64,000 nucleotides of DNA from Acetobacteraceae bacterium B3987 (GCA_026537415.1 JAFNMF010000001.1:427572-491571); one strand, 5' to 3'. Positions 9,477 to 19,313 are shown, counted from the first letter of the stretch. Notes: generated by a model from the sequence alone, not told the origin. Program-made: numbers and translations.

Positions 9477-10025
9477 TGGAAATATCAGTTTTCAGCCATT
9501 TTTTACGTTAACGAGTAGGTGATGTGTCGTTCGTTATCGTTCATGAATGACTGTTAAAATGTGCGAGTCGTCATAGAAATTGACACAAAACTGACACAGC
9601 GTTTTCAGGGCTTTTTCCCCCAGCAAGCTGCATTTTCCCCGCAGAGCATAATCCAGATTAACTGTTTGAATGCGGATGTATTGGTGTGCACGTTAATTAT
9701 CCCATAAAAATGAAGGGCTAAACCTAAGCCGCTCCTATCCAGCTGCATAGTACAGGCTCGGAAGTTTCCCAGCTTGTCATGATGGGGCATCTGGACGGAA
9801 CAAAGGGTTTTTCTTCGGGGTAGTGCTGATCTCTTCCATTGCCTAACGGGCAGATGTTTTTCGAGTGATGATACGGCAATGGCCATTGCACGAGGTTTGT
9901 CCCGGCCGTAGTGTCGTAAGACAGGGACAATTAATTTTAAGTTATCTGTAGAACATTGAACTCTGTCTTCAGCCCCCCCATGTCTAGGTCTGCTTGATGT
10001 GTCTGTAGGTGAACGGAGGGTATAT
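9477..10025. other. 549-bp gene-free stretch between tRNA-Val and VOC gene
   Basis: I see no convincing gene here. The only long frame (minus strand, 156 codons) has no family features and crosses the VOC gene start. It contains the conserved segment at 9565-9660, which also follows the second tRNA-Val gene. An inverted repeat TTGTCCC/GGGACAA lies near 9897-9931. Confidence 0.5.
9565..9660. repeat. Conserved non-coding repeat, copy 1
   Basis: This segment and 12,037-12,128 align over about 95 bp. Both start GAGTCGTCATA, contain TTTTCCCC in the middle and end with ATCCAGATTAA. Each lies about 90-100 bp after a tRNA-Val gene. It may be a regulatory region or the remnant of a duplicated gene. 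Confidence 0.6.
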
Positions 10026-10403
10026 ATGCTGTTCACGCATGTTGTTCTCGGAACGAATGACCTAGCTCGGGCCAAGGCGTTTTACGACGCCCTTTTTGAG
10101 GTTATTGGAGGGAAGGTCCTTGGTGAATTGAAGGGCAAGCTCCTTTACGAGAAAGATGGCCAGATGTTTATGATTGGTCGTCCTATTGATGGTCATTCTG
10201 CTACGGTTGCCAATGGCTTTACTCTTGGTTTTTCATTGCCGAGTGCTGAGGCCGTAGAAACATGGCATAAGGTTGGGATTGAGCATGGCGGGGAAGCCAT
10301 AGAGGATGCTCCGGGCGTGCGGACTGTTGGGAGTGGTAAGTATTTTTTAGCTTATCTTCGGGATCCAGATGGGAACAAGCTTTGTGCTCGGTATGATATG
10401 TGA
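10026..10403 (+). CDS. VOC-family (glyoxalase-like) protein, paralogue 1
   Basis: A 125-residue vicinal-oxygen-chelate fold protein: THVVLGTNDLARAKAFYDAL at the start and YLRDPDGNKLCARY at the end are family hallmarks. The first metal-site His (THVV) and the later sites are only partly canonical, so the reaction is unknown. The start at 10,026 follows GGAGGG by 5 nt. It is closely related to the protein at 13,125 (same FYDALF, DGQ(M/I)F, LPSAEAV and YLRDPDGNKLCA segments), so the pair comes from a local duplication. Confidence 0.85.
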   Translation: MLFTHVVLGTNDLARAKAFYDALFEVIGGKVLGELKGKLLYEKDGQMFMIGRPIDGHSATVANGFTLGFSLPSAEAVETWHKVGIEHGGEAIEDAPGVRTVGSGKYFLAYLRDPDGNKLCARYDM

Positions 10404-10546
10404 GAGTAGGGTGATTGCAGGATTGGTGGGAGCTTTTTGTTCTGTGCCGTAGGTGGATGTTTGTGCGTTCCCAGGTCCTGTTTATGTAGAAGTACTTTTC
10501 TGGTTTTTTGGTATGCTCTGATTACGACCGGGGAAGGGAGGTAGTT

Positions 10547-10903
10547 ATGTCTTTGTCATCAATTGTAGCCCGTACACTGTTGCTAGGCGGCATGATTTTC
10601 GGGATTTGTAGTTCTTCTGTAGGGTTTGCTACTGCGCATGGTGTAGCGGCTTCCAAGGGAGAGTTAAAACAGCTTACGACGCCGTTTTCTGGTTCTGTGA
10701 GCCCCGCAGGGGCTGTGGAGAATAACAAGACGGGGAAAATTATTGGAGAGATCGATCGGACTGGTGTTGTGTATGACAATACGGGTACCGTAGTAGGATC
10801 GATTGATGCCAAGGGCATTGTGCGCAATGCCAAGGGTGTGGCCGTGGCGCAGGTTGCACAAGGCAATCGTCTTGCTGGGGTGGCTTTCCTGCTGGGAGAG
10901 TAA
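10547..10903 (+). CDS. Small exported protein with short beta-strand repeats
   Basis: This 118-residue protein has an N-terminal signal peptide (LLLGGMIFGICSSSVGFATAHG). The mature half contains a short repeating pattern, visible as GKIIGEIDRTGVVYDN, then GTVVGSIDAKGIVRNA, then KGVAVAQV, with a period of about 14-16 residues. That looks like a small beta-solenoid or beta-strip exported to the periplasm. No function can be assigned. The start at 10,547 follows GGGAGG. It is convergent with the formylglutamate amidohydrolase-like gene. Confidence 0.7.
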   Translation: MSLSSIVARTLLLGGMIFGICSSSVGFATAHGVAASKGELKQLTTPFSGSVSPAGAVENNKTGKIIGEIDRTGVVYDNTGTVVGSIDAKGIVRNAKGVAVAQVAQGNRLAGVAFLLGE

Positions 10904-10916
10904 GAATTTGCCCGTT

Positions 10917-10952
10917 GTTCCTACCCTGTCTGCTATTAAGCAGGGTGGGAAC
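10917..10952. terminator. Hairpin between convergent genes
   Basis: A 12-bp stem (GTTCCTACCCTG / CAGGGTGGGAAC, one G-T pair) with a 12-nt loop. It overlaps the last codons of the minus-strand gene. There is no strong T-run on either side, but the position between converging genes supports termination. Confidence 0.5.
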
Positions 10953-11847
10953 GTGCCATCTCGGACAAAATGTCTGTGATATCTTGTTGTACTTTTAAAA
11001 AGTGACGGTTGGGCTGTAATGTCTGCATATTCAGATAGCAGGCACGGTTGATTTCTACCTGTAGACTCTGCTGATTTTGATTTAAACGTCCGTATCGGCC
11101 CGTTATGTAGCCACCTGAATAAGGTGTGTTGCGTTGAACGTGGTATCCTCTTTCAGCGAAAAGCTGCTCGACTGTGTTGATCAATTCACTGGAGCAGGTT
11201 TTCCCATGTCTGTTTCCTAGAACGATATCGCAGGGGCGTGACTGTGCCAGCGGCGGCATGGAATGAATGTCCAATAGGATGGAAGAGCCAAATTGCTCGT
11301 GCAGCGTTTTTTGTGTTTGTTCAAGCGCAGCGTGATACGGTTTCCAATACTGTGAAAGACGGCGTCCAGCTTCTTCCAGAGGAAGACAGTAGCGGTAAAT
11401 GCTCTTCCCTGGTGAGGTGCAACGTGGAATGACGCCGTATCCCGCACTAACCTTTTTGCTAAGGATAAGGTCTTTTTCGAGAAGAGGGGGAGAAAACATG
11501 GTTGCGTCCAATTCTCTCCAGTCCCGGTTCACATCGCAGAAGCTGCGGGGGAAAAGTGCCTGTATGAGGCTCCAACCATTTTCAGGAGCGTGTTTCAGGA
11601 GCTGATCGGTAAAACGATCTTCCATGCGTTCTAGCTCAGCCATGGGCAGAACTGTCATGTCTAAGAAGTCCTGCGGATAGTTACGTCCTGAATGAGGAGA
11701 AGACAGAAGGAAGGGTGTCCGGTTTCGGCATGAGGGAAGATGTATGCCAACGGCGGAGGATGGGCGTGCAGCACTAGCGCACGGATGTTTTTGATTTTTT
11801 TTCACAATTAAGGCTTGCCACAATCCATAGGCTGAGGTAAACACCAT
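10936..11847 (-). CDS. N-formylglutamate amidohydrolase family protein
   Basis: A 303-residue protein of the N-formylglutamate deformylase/amidohydrolase family, zinc-dependent enzymes that release formate from N-formylglutamate in histidine degradation. Family motifs are LLSSPHSGRNYPQDF, CDVNRDWRELDATMF, SILLDIHSMPP and CDIVLGNRHG. There is no hut operon nearby, so a different N-formyl or N-acyl amide substrate is possible. The first ~40 residues are not conserved-looking, and an internal start nearer TPFLLSSPHSG cannot be excluded. Confidence 0.85.
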   Translation of the reverse strand: MVFTSAYGLWQALIVKKNQKHPCASAARPSSAVGIHLPSCRNRTPFLLSSPHSGRNYPQDFLDMTVLPMAELERMEDRFTDQLLKHAPENGWSLIQALFPRSFCDVNRDWRELDATMFSPPLLEKDLILSKKVSAGYGVIPRCTSPGKSIYRYCLPLEEAGRRLSQYWKPYHAALEQTQKTLHEQFGSSILLDIHSMPPLAQSRPCDIVLGNRHGKTCSSELINTVEQLFAERGYHVQRNTPYSGGYITGRYGRLNQNQQSLQVEINRACYLNMQTLQPNRHFLKVQQDITDILSEMARSHPA

Positions 11848-11861
11848 TTCACACCAGACGG

Positions 11862-11936
11862 GGGCGCATAGCTCAGCGGTAGAGCACTACCTTGACATGG
11901 TAGGGGTCACAGGTTCAATCCCTGTTGCGCCCACCA
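11862..11936 (+). tRNA. tRNA-Val (anticodon GAC)
   Basis: A 75-nt cloverleaf with encoded CCA: acceptor GGGCGCA/TGCGCCC, anticodon stem CTACC/GGTAG and loop TTGACAT giving anticodon GAC (reads GUC/GUU). It is nearly identical in its D and T arms to the tRNA-Val(CAC) at 9,402 and probably arose with it by duplication. Confidence 0.95.
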
Positions 11937-12036
11937 CCCCTCTGGTGATTATCCCCTTGAAAAATAGCAGTTTGTCTTCTGTGTGGTGGGTTGTCCTGCT
12001 GTCATCGTGGTAGGTCGAGTGTGTATTTTTGCGTAA

Positions 12037-12128
12037 GAGTCGTCATAAAAGTTGGCATAAATCTAAACAGTTTGTGAGGGATTTTCCCCTGGCGGGTTAC
12101 ATTCTCCACGTAGTGTATCCAGATTAAT
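12037..12128. repeat. Conserved non-coding repeat, copy 2
   Basis: This is the partner of 9565-9660, with the same GAGTCGTCATA start and ATCCAGATTAA end. Here it ends 45 bp before an NTF2-like gene that has no counterpart in the first unit. Confidence 0.6.
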
Positions 12129-12173
12129 GTCATGATGAACTGACATGAATCATGGCAAAGGAGGAGATATCTT

Positions 12174-12638
12174 ATGGCCCGTCAGCCACTCCCGCCATTT
12201 TCCGCAGATACAGCGGCTCAGAAAGTGCGTCTAGCTGAAGATGCATGGAATAGCCGGAATCCAGAGCAGGTGGCTCTGGCCTATACGGCGGATAGTCAAT
12301 GGAGAAATCGCGACTGTTTTATTTCTGGTCGGAGTCAGATTGTGGCTTTTTTGACGGATAAATGGTCCGTGGAGCTTGAGTATCGTCTGATAAAGGAATT
12401 ATGGGCCTACGCTGGGAACCGCATAGCTGTACGATTTGCGTATGAATGGCATGACGCAAAGGGGCAGTGGTTTCGTTCATATGGAAATGAGAATTGGGAA
12501 TTTGATGAGGAAGGCTTGATGAGGCTTCGTATTGCTTCCATCAATGATGTTCCTATCCGGGATCATGAGCGCAAGTATCACTGGTCGTTGGGGCGGAGAC
12601 CAGATGAACATCCGGGGTTGAGTGACCTTGGTCTGTAG
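12174..12638 (+). CDS. DUF1348 / SnoaL-like NTF2-superfamily protein
   Basis: This 154-residue protein belongs to the DUF1348 family of the NTF2-like alpha+beta barrel superfamily, small proteins with a hydrophobic pocket. Recognisable parts are the N-terminal [26 protein letters not shown], the middle [19 protein letters not shown] and a C-terminal arginine/aspartate-rich [17 protein letters not shown] strong site, AAAGGAGGAG, precedes the ATG. Enzymatic role and ligand are unknown. It sits inside the second tRNA-Val/VOC unit. Confidence 0.85.
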   Translation: MARQPLPPFSADTAAQKVRLAEDAWNSRNPEQVALAYTADSQWRNRDCFISGRSQIVAFLTDKWSVELEYRLIKELWAYAGNRIAVRFAYEWHDAKGQWFRSYGNENWEFDEEGLMRLRIASINDVPIRDHERKYHWSLGRRPDEHPGLSDLGL

Positions 12639-12814
12639 TCCAGTTCTGTATCGGAGGCTTCCATTTATGATTGCTCCGAAAGGGTGATGACAGGTTGTTA
12701 AAAATGGGAACCAAAAAACTGTCTCATTTCATCTGATAGACTGACGGTGCGCTCTTCTGGAGCATGGGCTCCGTTGGGTGTTGTCCTATTCAGTCTATCA
12801 ACGGGAGATGACGA

Positions 12815-13021
12815 ATGAGCGATGGCGATAAAGGTAACCCAGTTGGCAAATTCTTTAGCACACTTCTTGATGACCTAACGGGTAAGTCCGATCACGGCAG
12901 TTCTGGCGGTCCTTTTGAGGATACTAGAACCACTCTGGATTCTGTTTCCCATTCTCTGGGTACTAGCAATTTCAGGAAGGCCATCATGGATGCCGTTGAG
13001 GAGAAAAAGGACACCGAGTAA
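12815..13021 (+). CDS. Small hypothetical protein
   Basis: A 68-residue hydrophilic, glycine- and serine-rich protein (MSDGDKGNPVGKFFSTLLDD) with a charged C-terminus EEKKDTE. GGGAG lies about 9 nt before the ATG. I do not recognise a family. Spacing and codon use are consistent with a real gene. Confidence 0.6.
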   Translation: MSDGDKGNPVGKFFSTLLDDLTGKSDHGSSGGPFEDTRTTLDSVSHSLGTSNFRKAIMDAVEEKKDTE

Positions 13022-13124
13022 GAAACAGGCATTTTTCTAGGAATTGGATGCAACGCCCTGATTTCCTAAATATATAGGAAATGTTCACCATGAACGGTGG
13101 ATGCACGTTGAAAGGAAGATTCCG

Positions 13125-13505
13125 ATGTTTCTGAGTCACATCGTCGTAGGATCGAACGATCTGAAGAAAGCAAAGACATTCTATGACGCTCTTTTTGACG
13201 TCATGGGAGCCGAGTTCTGCCCGCAGGATAATCCGGATCGGGTCGTGTATCAGAAGGACGGGCAGATATTCATCATTACACGGCCCATCAATGGAGAGGC
13301 CGCAACGGCCGCCAATGGCGGGACGGTCGGGCTAGCCCTGCCATCAGCCGAGGCGGTGCGCAAATGGCATGAAGCCGGTATTGCAGCAGGGGGCCAGAGC
13401 ATCGAGAACCCGCCGGGCGAGCGCACGGTTATGGGCATGGCATTGTATCTGGCTTATCTGCGGGACCCGGACGGCAACAAGCTCTGTGCGTTTCATAAGC
13501 TGTGA
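13125..13505 (+). CDS. VOC-family (glyoxalase-like) protein, paralogue 2
   Basis: A 126-residue vicinal-oxygen-chelate protein with SHIVVGSNDLKKAKTFYDAL at the start and YLRDPDGNKLCAFHKL at the end, closely related to the product at 10,026. The start follows AGGAAG. A clear terminator follows 36 bp after the stop. The substrate is unknown, and metal-ligand positions are only partly canonical. Confidence 0.88.
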   Translation: MFLSHIVVGSNDLKKAKTFYDALFDVMGAEFCPQDNPDRVVYQKDGQIFIITRPINGEAATAANGGTVGLALPSAEAVRKWHEAGIAAGGQSIENPPGERTVMGMALYLAYLRDPDGNKLCAFHKL

Positions 13506-13540
13506 TTTCAGGGTAGAGTGAATCGTTTCGGTTTTGAGTG

Positions 13541-13582
13541 TGGCTGTATTTCCATCGTATGGGAGTACAGCCATATTTTTTT
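13541..13582 (+). terminator. Rho-independent terminator after VOC gene 2
   Basis: The stem TGGCTGTA/TACAGCCA with an inner CCAT/ATGG pair is followed by TATTTTTTT on the plus strand. Confidence 0.85.
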
Positions 13583-13892
13583 GATGCCCAGTTTCAAAAA
13601 CAAGAATGGCATGAATAAAATGCAGCCCATCCATACATGGTTATCTTAGAAAGAGGACAGAGCCTTATCTGTTTATAACACCATGTAAAATAAAGATTTT
13701 ATTCTCAAAATAGATTTTATCTATTCTATGAAGTGACAGCCAAAAGAATTCCTACCTGTCTGCTGATTGCAATTCCTTTCCCTAGAGCCTTAACTTTTGG
13801 TTCACGGGGTGGGGAGCAGTCAATGTCTCCACTCGTCATCAGCCTTTGTAATCGTGCGGGGCTGCTTATTGAGTGAAAAGGATGTATTTATA
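13583..13892. other. AT-rich intergenic region before the oxidoreductase gene
   Basis: About 310 bp without a gene. It is AT-rich near 13,660-13,740. It must contain the promoter of the downstream oxidoreductase, but no consensus promoter could be placed with confidence. Confidence 0.4.
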
Positions 13893-15137
13893 ATGAGTTC
13901 TCACTCACCATCTAATAAACCGGTAAATGCAGGCCGTCGGCATGTTCTCGGAGCACTTGGTGCTTCTGTTTTGGCTGGTGGTGCCAGTAAGGCTGTGGCC
14001 CAGTCTCTCGGATTTCCCGCACCGCCTGCCGGGCTGGGTAAACGTCCATACCCTAACCTGCTTCGCCCTCTGAATGATGGTTCTCGCAAGTTTGGCTATG
14101 CCATCGTGGGGCTGGGCAAATATGCGGTCAACCAGATACTTCCGGCCTTTGCCGAGTGCGAATATGCCAAGGTGACAGCTCTCGTCAGTGGCGACATCAA
14201 CAAGGCCCGTCGTCTTGGCAAGCATTACGGGATTGATGAGTCGCACCTCTACACCTACGACAATTTTGATAAGATTGCGCAGGACCCGGAGGTTGATGCC
14301 GTTTACATCATCCTGCCGAACTCCCTCCATGCTGACTTCACGGAGCGTTCCTTCCGTGCTGGCAAGCATGTGCTGTGTGAGAAGCCGATGGCCGTCACGG
14401 TGGAAGAGTGCCAGCGTATGATTGCCGCAGGCAAGAAGGCAGGTAAGAAGCTGATGATTGGCTATCGCTGCCACTTTGACCCCGTGACTCAGAAGGCTAT
14501 CGAGCTGGCCCGCAGCAGCATCGGCAAGCCGCAGATCATCACGACGGATAATGGTGACAATACCGACCCGACGGATCCGACCTATCAGTGGCGTCTGACC
14601 CGTGCGCTGTCTGGTGGCGGTGCCCTGATGGACCTTGGCATCTACGGTGTGAACGGCTCACGTTACATGCTGAATGAGGACCCGATCGAGGTTCAGGCTA
14701 CCATCATGCCGCCATCTGATCCGATGTTCCGTGAGATTGATGAAACGATCGTCTGGATCATGAAGTACCGTTCCGGTGCCGTGGCTCATGGGAGTGCGTC
14801 CTTCAATGTGAACGCCATGTCCCGCTTCAACCTTCAGGGAACGGATGCCTCCCTGCGGATGGACCCGGCCACCAGCTACTGGTGTAACAGCGTCAGCCAC
14901 TGCACGAGCGGCGACACGCATACATGGTCCACGCCGATGTTCACCATCCCGGCCCTGAACCAGTTCTCGGCTCAGCTGGACCATCTGGCCATTAGCGTTG
15001 CGAACAACACGCCGCTGGCTGCCACGGGTGAGGAAGGGATGCAGGATGTGCGCCTGATCCAGGCCATGTATCAGTCTGCCAATTCCGGCAGCCGCCCGGT
15101 CTCCACGGACTGGGGTGACTGGCGCAAGACCATTTGA
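13893..15137 (+). CDS. gfo: Tat-exported Gfo/Idh/MocA oxidoreductase (glucose-fructose oxidoreductase-like)
   Basis: This 414-residue protein resembles periplasmic glucose-fructose oxidoreductase, which uses tightly bound NADP to couple glucose oxidation to fructose reduction. A twin-arginine signal is visible (GRRHVLGALGASVLAGGASK). The mature enzyme has the Rossmann segment AIVGLGKYAVNQILPAF, the family motif CEKPMAVTVEECQRM and the C-terminal Gfo/Idh/MocA sheet domain. The frame is open from 13,797, but the start at 13,893 puts the Tat signal at the N-terminus. An aldose dehydrogenase or reductase with another sugar pair is also possible. Confidence 0.88.
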   Translation: MSSHSPSNKPVNAGRRHVLGALGASVLAGGASKAVAQSLGFPAPPAGLGKRPYPNLLRPLNDGSRKFGYAIVGLGKYAVNQILPAFAECEYAKVTALVSGDINKARRLGKHYGIDESHLYTYDNFDKIAQDPEVDAVYIILPNSLHADFTERSFRAGKHVLCEKPMAVTVEECQRMIAAGKKAGKKLMIGYRCHFDPVTQKAIELARSSIGKPQIITTDNGDNTDPTDPTYQWRLTRALSGGGALMDLGIYGVNGSRYMLNEDPIEVQATIMPPSDPMFREIDETIVWIMKYRSGAVAHGSASFNVNAMSRFNLQGTDASLRMDPATSYWCNSVSHCTSGDTHTWSTPMFTIPALNQFSAQLDHLAISVANNTPLAATGEEGMQDVRLIQAMYQSANSGSRPVSTDWGDWRKTI

Positions 15138-15163
15138 TCTTTCCGATTGGATGAGACGACAGA

Positions 15164-15198
15164 AAGGGAGGCCGTGTTCTGCACGGTCTCTCTTTTGT
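15164..15198 (+). terminator. Rho-independent terminator after gfo
   Basis: A stem of about 12 bp (GGGAGGCCGTG with CACGGTCTCTC, two G-T pairs) has a TTCTG loop and is followed by TTTT. The minus-strand ruvX stop lies just 3' of it. Confidence 0.75.
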
Positions 15199-15201
15199 GT
15201 T

Positions 15202-15666
15202 TTAGGGGGCTGTAGCGTCTATCCAGCCCTGCAACATGTAGGCGGCAGCCATTTTATCGACAACCTCACCACGCCGTTTGCGCGTCATGTCGGCTTCCTG
15301 AACCAGAAAGCGGTTTACGGCACTAGAGGAAAGACGTTCATCCCACAGGCAGGCGGGTAGGTTCAGCCGTTCACTGAGGTCATTGGCCCAGTCGCTGGCC
15401 GCACGGGCAGCCGGGCCAAAGCTTCCATCAAGAGATAGTGGAAGACCGATCACTAAGGCACCAATCTCGTGTTTTTTACAGAGTTCCTGAAATGCCGGGA
15501 CTATCTGCTTCATTTTCTGACGCATCAGAACAGTAAGGGGAGAGGCCAGCATGAGGGCAGTATCGGAGAGGGCCACACCAATCTGTTTGCTGCCGGGGTC
15601 TAGTCCCAGAACTGAATGTGCGGCTGGGAGATGATTACGAAGGTCATGTGGATTGAATAGTGTCAT
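15202..15666 (-). CDS. ruvX: Holliday junction resolvase-like / pre-16S rRNA nuclease RuvX (YqgF)
   Basis: A 154-residue RNase H-fold protein; members process the 16S rRNA 5' end and may act on Holliday junctions. Motifs are LGLDPGSKQIGVALSD (first catalytic Asp), a middle IGLPLSLDGSFGPAA and DERLSSSAVNRFL. Length is normal. It is divergent from gatC, 72 bp away, an arrangement common in alpha-proteobacteria. Confidence 0.92.
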   Translation of the reverse strand: MTLFNPHDLRNHLPAAHSVLGLDPGSKQIGVALSDTALMLASPLTVLMRQKMKQIVPAFQELCKKHEIGALVIGLPLSLDGSFGPAARAASDWANDLSERLNLPACLWDERLSSSAVNRFLVQEADMTRKRRGEVVDKMAAAYMLQGWIDATAP

Positions 15667-15738
15667 GGCAAAGGGGTATGATCTCTTTCATGGCCGTAAA
15701 AGGCTGATGTGACTGATGTCTATGATACAGGATTATAC

Positions 15739-16026
15739 ATGTCGCTTGATGCGAAAACAGTGGCAAAAATGGCCAGACTGGCAAGGGTTGGACTATCTGA
15801 TGAGCAGGTCCATACCTATCAGAAAGAAATGCAGGGGATCATTGGCTGGGTGGATCAGCTCAATGAGGTCGATGTGACGGATGTTCCCCCGATGATTGGA
15901 ACAGGTCTGGCCCAGCCACGGCTGCGGGACGATCAGGTGACAGACGGTAATTGCCGGGAAAAGGTGCTTTCCAACGCACCGGACCGTGAAGGCCCCTTCT
16001 ATACCGTGCCGAAGGTGGTGGAATAA
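15739..16026 (+). CDS. gatC: Asp/Glu-tRNA(Asn/Gln) amidotransferase subunit C
   Basis: A 95-residue small structural subunit that wraps and stabilises GatA. The frame opens at a GTG at 15,709, but the ATG at 15,739 ([20 protein letters not shown]) has AGGA 7 nt upstream and gives the family's usual length. The ending [16 protein letters not shown] is typical. Its stop TAA overlaps the gatA ATG by one base, so translation is coupled. Confidence 0.95.
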   Translation: MSLDAKTVAKMARLARVGLSDEQVHTYQKEMQGIIGWVDQLNEVDVTDVPPMIGTGLAQPRLRDDQVTDGNCREKVLSNAPDREGPFYTVPKVVE

Positions 16027-17513
16027 TGAGTAGTATTTTTGATTACACCCTTGCTTCTGCCCGTGAGGCTCTCCGGACACGTAAGATTTCTGCCGTCGAG
16101 CTGGTCGATGCCCATATTGAGGCGATCGAGCGTCTTGATGATGGTCTGAACAGCTTCATTACTCGTACGCCAGAGCAGGCTCGTCTTGCTGCCAAAGAAG
16201 CAGATGCTTTGCTCGCCAAGGGTGAAGGTGGAAGCCTGTGTGGTCTGCCCATCGGGATTAAAGACTTGTTTGCAACGGAAGGTGTTCGCACAACGGCTGC
16301 TAGCAAGATTTTGGGTAACTTCGTGCCGCCTTACGAAAGCACGGTGACAGCCAACCTGAAGCGTGATGGGGCCATCTCGCTGGGCAAGCTGAATCTGGAT
16401 GAGTTCGCCATGGGGTCCACCAACCTGACATCCGCCTTTGGCGGTGTGGAAAATCCGTGGAAGCGTCGTGATTCCGATGCGAAGCTTGTTCCGGGCGGGT
16501 CTTCCGGCGGGTCAGCGGCGGCTGTGGCCGCAGGGCTGGTACTGGGCGCAACCGGAACGGATACGGGTGGGTCCATCCGTCAGCCTGCGGCTTTCTGTGG
16601 GATTGCAGGCATTAAGCCGACCTACGGCCGCTGCTCCCGTTTCGGGACGATCGCCTTCGCCAGCTCTCTGGATCAGGCAGGTCCGATGGCCCGTAACCTT
16701 CAGGACTGCGCCATTCTGCTTGAATCCATGGCCGGGTTTGACCCAAAGGATTCCACCAGCGTGAACAGGCCGGTTCCGCATTATGAGGCGGCTCTTGGCC
16801 GTGGCGTGAAGGGGCTGAAGGTCGGTATTCCCAAAGAATATCGCATTGATGGTCTGCCTGCCGAGATCGAAGCCATCTGGCAGCAGGGGATAAACTGGCT
16901 GAAAGAGGCTGGGGCCGAGGTGGTGGATATTTCTCTGCCACACACGAAGTACGGTCTGCCGGCCTACTATATTGCGGCACTGGCAGAGGCGTCTTCCAAC
17001 CTTGCCCGGTATGATGGCGTGCGCTTTGGTGAGCGTGTCAAAGGGGAATCACTGGATGCACTTTATGAAGCCACCCGTGCGGCTGGCTTCGGTGATGAAG
17101 TGAAGCGTCGTATTTTGCTGGGTACTTATGTGCTGTCTTCCGGCTATTATGATGCCTATTACCTCCGTGCCCAGAAGGTCCGCACGCTGCTGCAGCGTGA
17201 CTTCCTGAAGGCCTATGAGACAGTTGATGTCATTCTGGCACCGACGGCTCCGTCCGGGGCCTTTGCATGGGATGAAAAGCCGACCGATCCTGTTCAGGTC
17301 TATCTGAATGATGTCTTCACGGTTCCGGCCAGCATGGCGGGTGTACCAGCCCTGTCCGTTCCGGCCGGGTTGGACAGCCGTGGCGTGCCGCTCGGGCTTC
17401 AGCTGATTGGTCGTTTCTTTGATGAAGAAACACTGCTGGCTGCCGGTTCCGTGCTGGAGAAAGCCGCATCCTTTACCCATCGTCCCACCATTCATGCAGG
17501 GGTGTCAGCATGA
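16026..17513 (+). CDS. gatA: Asp/Glu-tRNA(Asn/Gln) amidotransferase subunit A
   Basis: The amidase-signature subunit, 495 residues, releases ammonia from glutamine for conversion of Glu-tRNA(Gln) and/or Asp-tRNA(Asn). Visible are the Ser-cisSer-Lys elements: the lysine in [10 protein letters not shown], the cis-serine in [11 protein letters not shown] and the nucleophile in [12 protein letters not shown]. It overlaps gatC by 1 bp and gatB by 4 bp (ATGA), forming a compact operon. Confidence 0.97.
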   Translation: MSSIFDYTLASAREALRTRKISAVELVDAHIEAIERLDDGLNSFITRTPEQARLAAKEADALLAKGEGGSLCGLPIGIKDLFATEGVRTTAASKILGNFVPPYESTVTANLKRDGAISLGKLNLDEFAMGSTNLTSAFGGVENPWKRRDSDAKLVPGGSSGGSAAAVAAGLVLGATGTDTGGSIRQPAAFCGIAGIKPTYGRCSRFGTIAFASSLDQAGPMARNLQDCAILLESMAGFDPKDSTSVNRPVPHYEAALGRGVKGLKVGIPKEYRIDGLPAEIEAIWQQGINWLKEAGAEVVDISLPHTKYGLPAYYIAALAEASSNLARYDGVRFGERVKGESLDALYEATRAAGFGDEVKRRILLGTYVLSSGYYDAYYLRAQKVRTLLQRDFLKAYETVDVILAPTAPSGAFAWDEKPTDPVQVYLNDVFTVPASMAGVPALSVPAGLDSRGVPLGLQLIGRFFDEETLLAAGSVLEKAASFTHRPTIHAGVSA

Positions 17514-18970
17514 GCGCATATCGTATCACGGGTGAAACTGGCGAATGGGAAGTCATTGTCGGGCTGGAAGTTCATGCCCAGATCGTCAGCCAGTCCAAGC
17601 TGTTCTCTGGTGCTTCTGCCGAATATGGCGGGGAACCTAACACGCATGTCAGTCTGGTCGATGCAGGCTTTCCGGGGATGCTTCCGGTCCTGAACCGTGA
17701 GTGTGTAGCACAGGCCGTGCGGACGGGTCTCGGGCTGCGGGCGCAGATCAATCTCTTCAGCCGGTTTGACCGCAAGAACTATTTCTATGCGGACCTGCCC
17801 ACGGGCTACCAGATCAGCCAGTTTGAGCATCCGATCGTTGGCAAGGGCGCGGTCGAGATTGAACTCTCAGATGGCGAGGTCCGTCATATTGGCGTGACCC
17901 GGATGCATATGGAGCAGGATGCGGGTAAGTCCATTCACGATCAGGACCCGACACGGTCCTTCATCGACCTGAACCGTGCCGGTGTTGCGCTGATGGAGAT
18001 CGTGAGTGAGCCGGATATCCGCTCCCCGGAAGAGGCTGGGGCCTATCTTCGCAAGCTGCGTCAGATTCTGCGGTATCTGGGAACGTGCGATGGCAACATG
18101 GAGGAGGGCTCCATGCGTGCCGACGTGAATGTTTCTGTCCGCCGTGAAGGGGAAGAGGGCTATCGCACACGCTGTGAGATCAAGAACGTCAATTCCGTGC
18201 GTTTCGTCATGCAGGCGATTGAGGTCGAAGCTCAGCGTCAGGTGGATATCTGGGAGTCTGGTGGCGAGATTGATCAGGAGACCCGTCTTTTCGACCATGT
18301 GAAGAGCGAAACACGTTCTTTGCGGACGAAGGAAGACGCTCATGATTACCGCTACTTTCCGGAGCCGGACCTGCTCCCGCTGGTCATTGAACAGTCCTGG
18401 GTGGATGAGCTGAAAGCAGCCCTACCGGAACTGCCGGAAGACAAGCGTGCCCGCCTGGAAAAAGAATATGGCGTGTCCCGCTATGAATCCGGCGTTCTGA
18501 CGGCTGAGCAGTCCGTGGCGGACTTCTATGAGACGGTTGCCCGTGGGGCTGATGCCCGTCTGGCTACGAACTGGATTCTGGGTGATTTCTTTGCTGCCCT
18601 GAACCGTACGGGGCGCAGCATTGAAGACAGCCCGGTCTCGGCGGAAGCCCTGCGCGAGCTTCTGGCCCTGATCAGCGATTCCACCATCAACGGGAAGATC
18701 GCCAAGGAAGTCCTTGAGGACATGGTGGAAACCGGGGAGAGGGCTTCCGTCATCGTGGACCGCAAGGGCCTGCGTCAGGTAACGGATACAGGGGCCATCG
18801 AGGCAGCCATCAATGACATTCTAGCCGCCAATGCGGACAAGGTGGCTGAGTATAAGAGTGGGAAGGACAAGCTCTTCGGCTTCTTTGTCGGGCAGACGAT
18901 GAAGGCCATGAAAGGGAAGGCAAATCCCGCCATGGTGAACGAGCTGCTGAAGAAGCTTCTGGCTTCCTGA
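17510..18970 (+). CDS. gatB: Asp/Glu-tRNA(Asn/Gln) amidotransferase subunit B
   Basis: This 486-residue subunit activates the misacylated tRNA with ATP and transfers the ammonia delivered by GatA. It begins with [13 protein letters not shown] and includes [19 protein letters not shown], the metal-site region and the C-terminal YqeY-like domain ending [14 protein letters not shown]. Length and motifs are complete. It is last in gatCAB; no strong terminator is seen before the tRNA-Ser gene. Confidence 0.97.
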   Translation: MSAYRITGETGEWEVIVGLEVHAQIVSQSKLFSGASAEYGGEPNTHVSLVDAGFPGMLPVLNRECVAQAVRTGLGLRAQINLFSRFDRKNYFYADLPTGYQISQFEHPIVGKGAVEIELSDGEVRHIGVTRMHMEQDAGKSIHDQDPTRSFIDLNRAGVALMEIVSEPDIRSPEEAGAYLRKLRQILRYLGTCDGNMEEGSMRADVNVSVRREGEEGYRTRCEIKNVNSVRFVMQAIEVEAQRQVDIWESGGEIDQETRLFDHVKSETRSLRTKEDAHDYRYFPEPDLLPLVIEQSWVDELKAALPELPEDKRARLEKEYGVSRYESGVLTAEQSVADFYETVARGADARLATNWILGDFFAALNRTGRSIEDSPVSAEALRELLALISDSTINGKIAKEVLEDMVETGERASVIVDRKGLRQVTDTGAIEAAINDILAANADKVAEYKSGKDKLFGFFVGQTMKAMKGKANPAMVNELLKKLLAS

Positions 18971-19064
18971 AAAATTATAGAAAAGAGTGCTGTAGGGGGT
19001 TTACGCAGACGTCATTTCCCCCTACAAACACTCCTGCAAACGCCGTGTAAAAACCGTTTACAGC

Positions 19065-19157
19065 GGAGGGGTGGCCGAGAGGCTGAAGGCGGCGGTTTGC
19101 TAAACCGTTATACGGGTAACTCCCGTATCGTGGGTTCGAATCCCATCCCCTCCGCCA
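19065..19157 (+). tRNA. tRNA-Ser (anticodon GCT)
   Basis: A 93-nt class II tRNA with encoded CCA: acceptor GGAGGGG/CCCCTCC, anticodon stem CGGTT region with loop containing GCT, a long variable arm (ATACGGG...CCCGTAT) and T arm GGTTCGAATCC. A truncated integrase gene follows 156 bp downstream, a classic island-insertion context. Confidence 0.95.
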
Positions 19158-19313
19158 CGGTCCTATGTCAGACAGCGACATATAGCGACAAAAACCGCAG
19201 AAAACAGCCAAAAATGAACGTCAGATTGTGGCATGCTGCTGTGACATGCAGCGACAATCAAGGACGCGAAAATGCGGGTATTTTTGTGGGTAATGCTCAG
19301 CTATAGTGGGTAA

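Noticed and set aside
9605-10075. 156-codon minus-strand frame after the first tRNA-Val
   Set aside because: No domain features, overlaps the VOC gene start, and is absent from the matching region after the second tRNA-Val.
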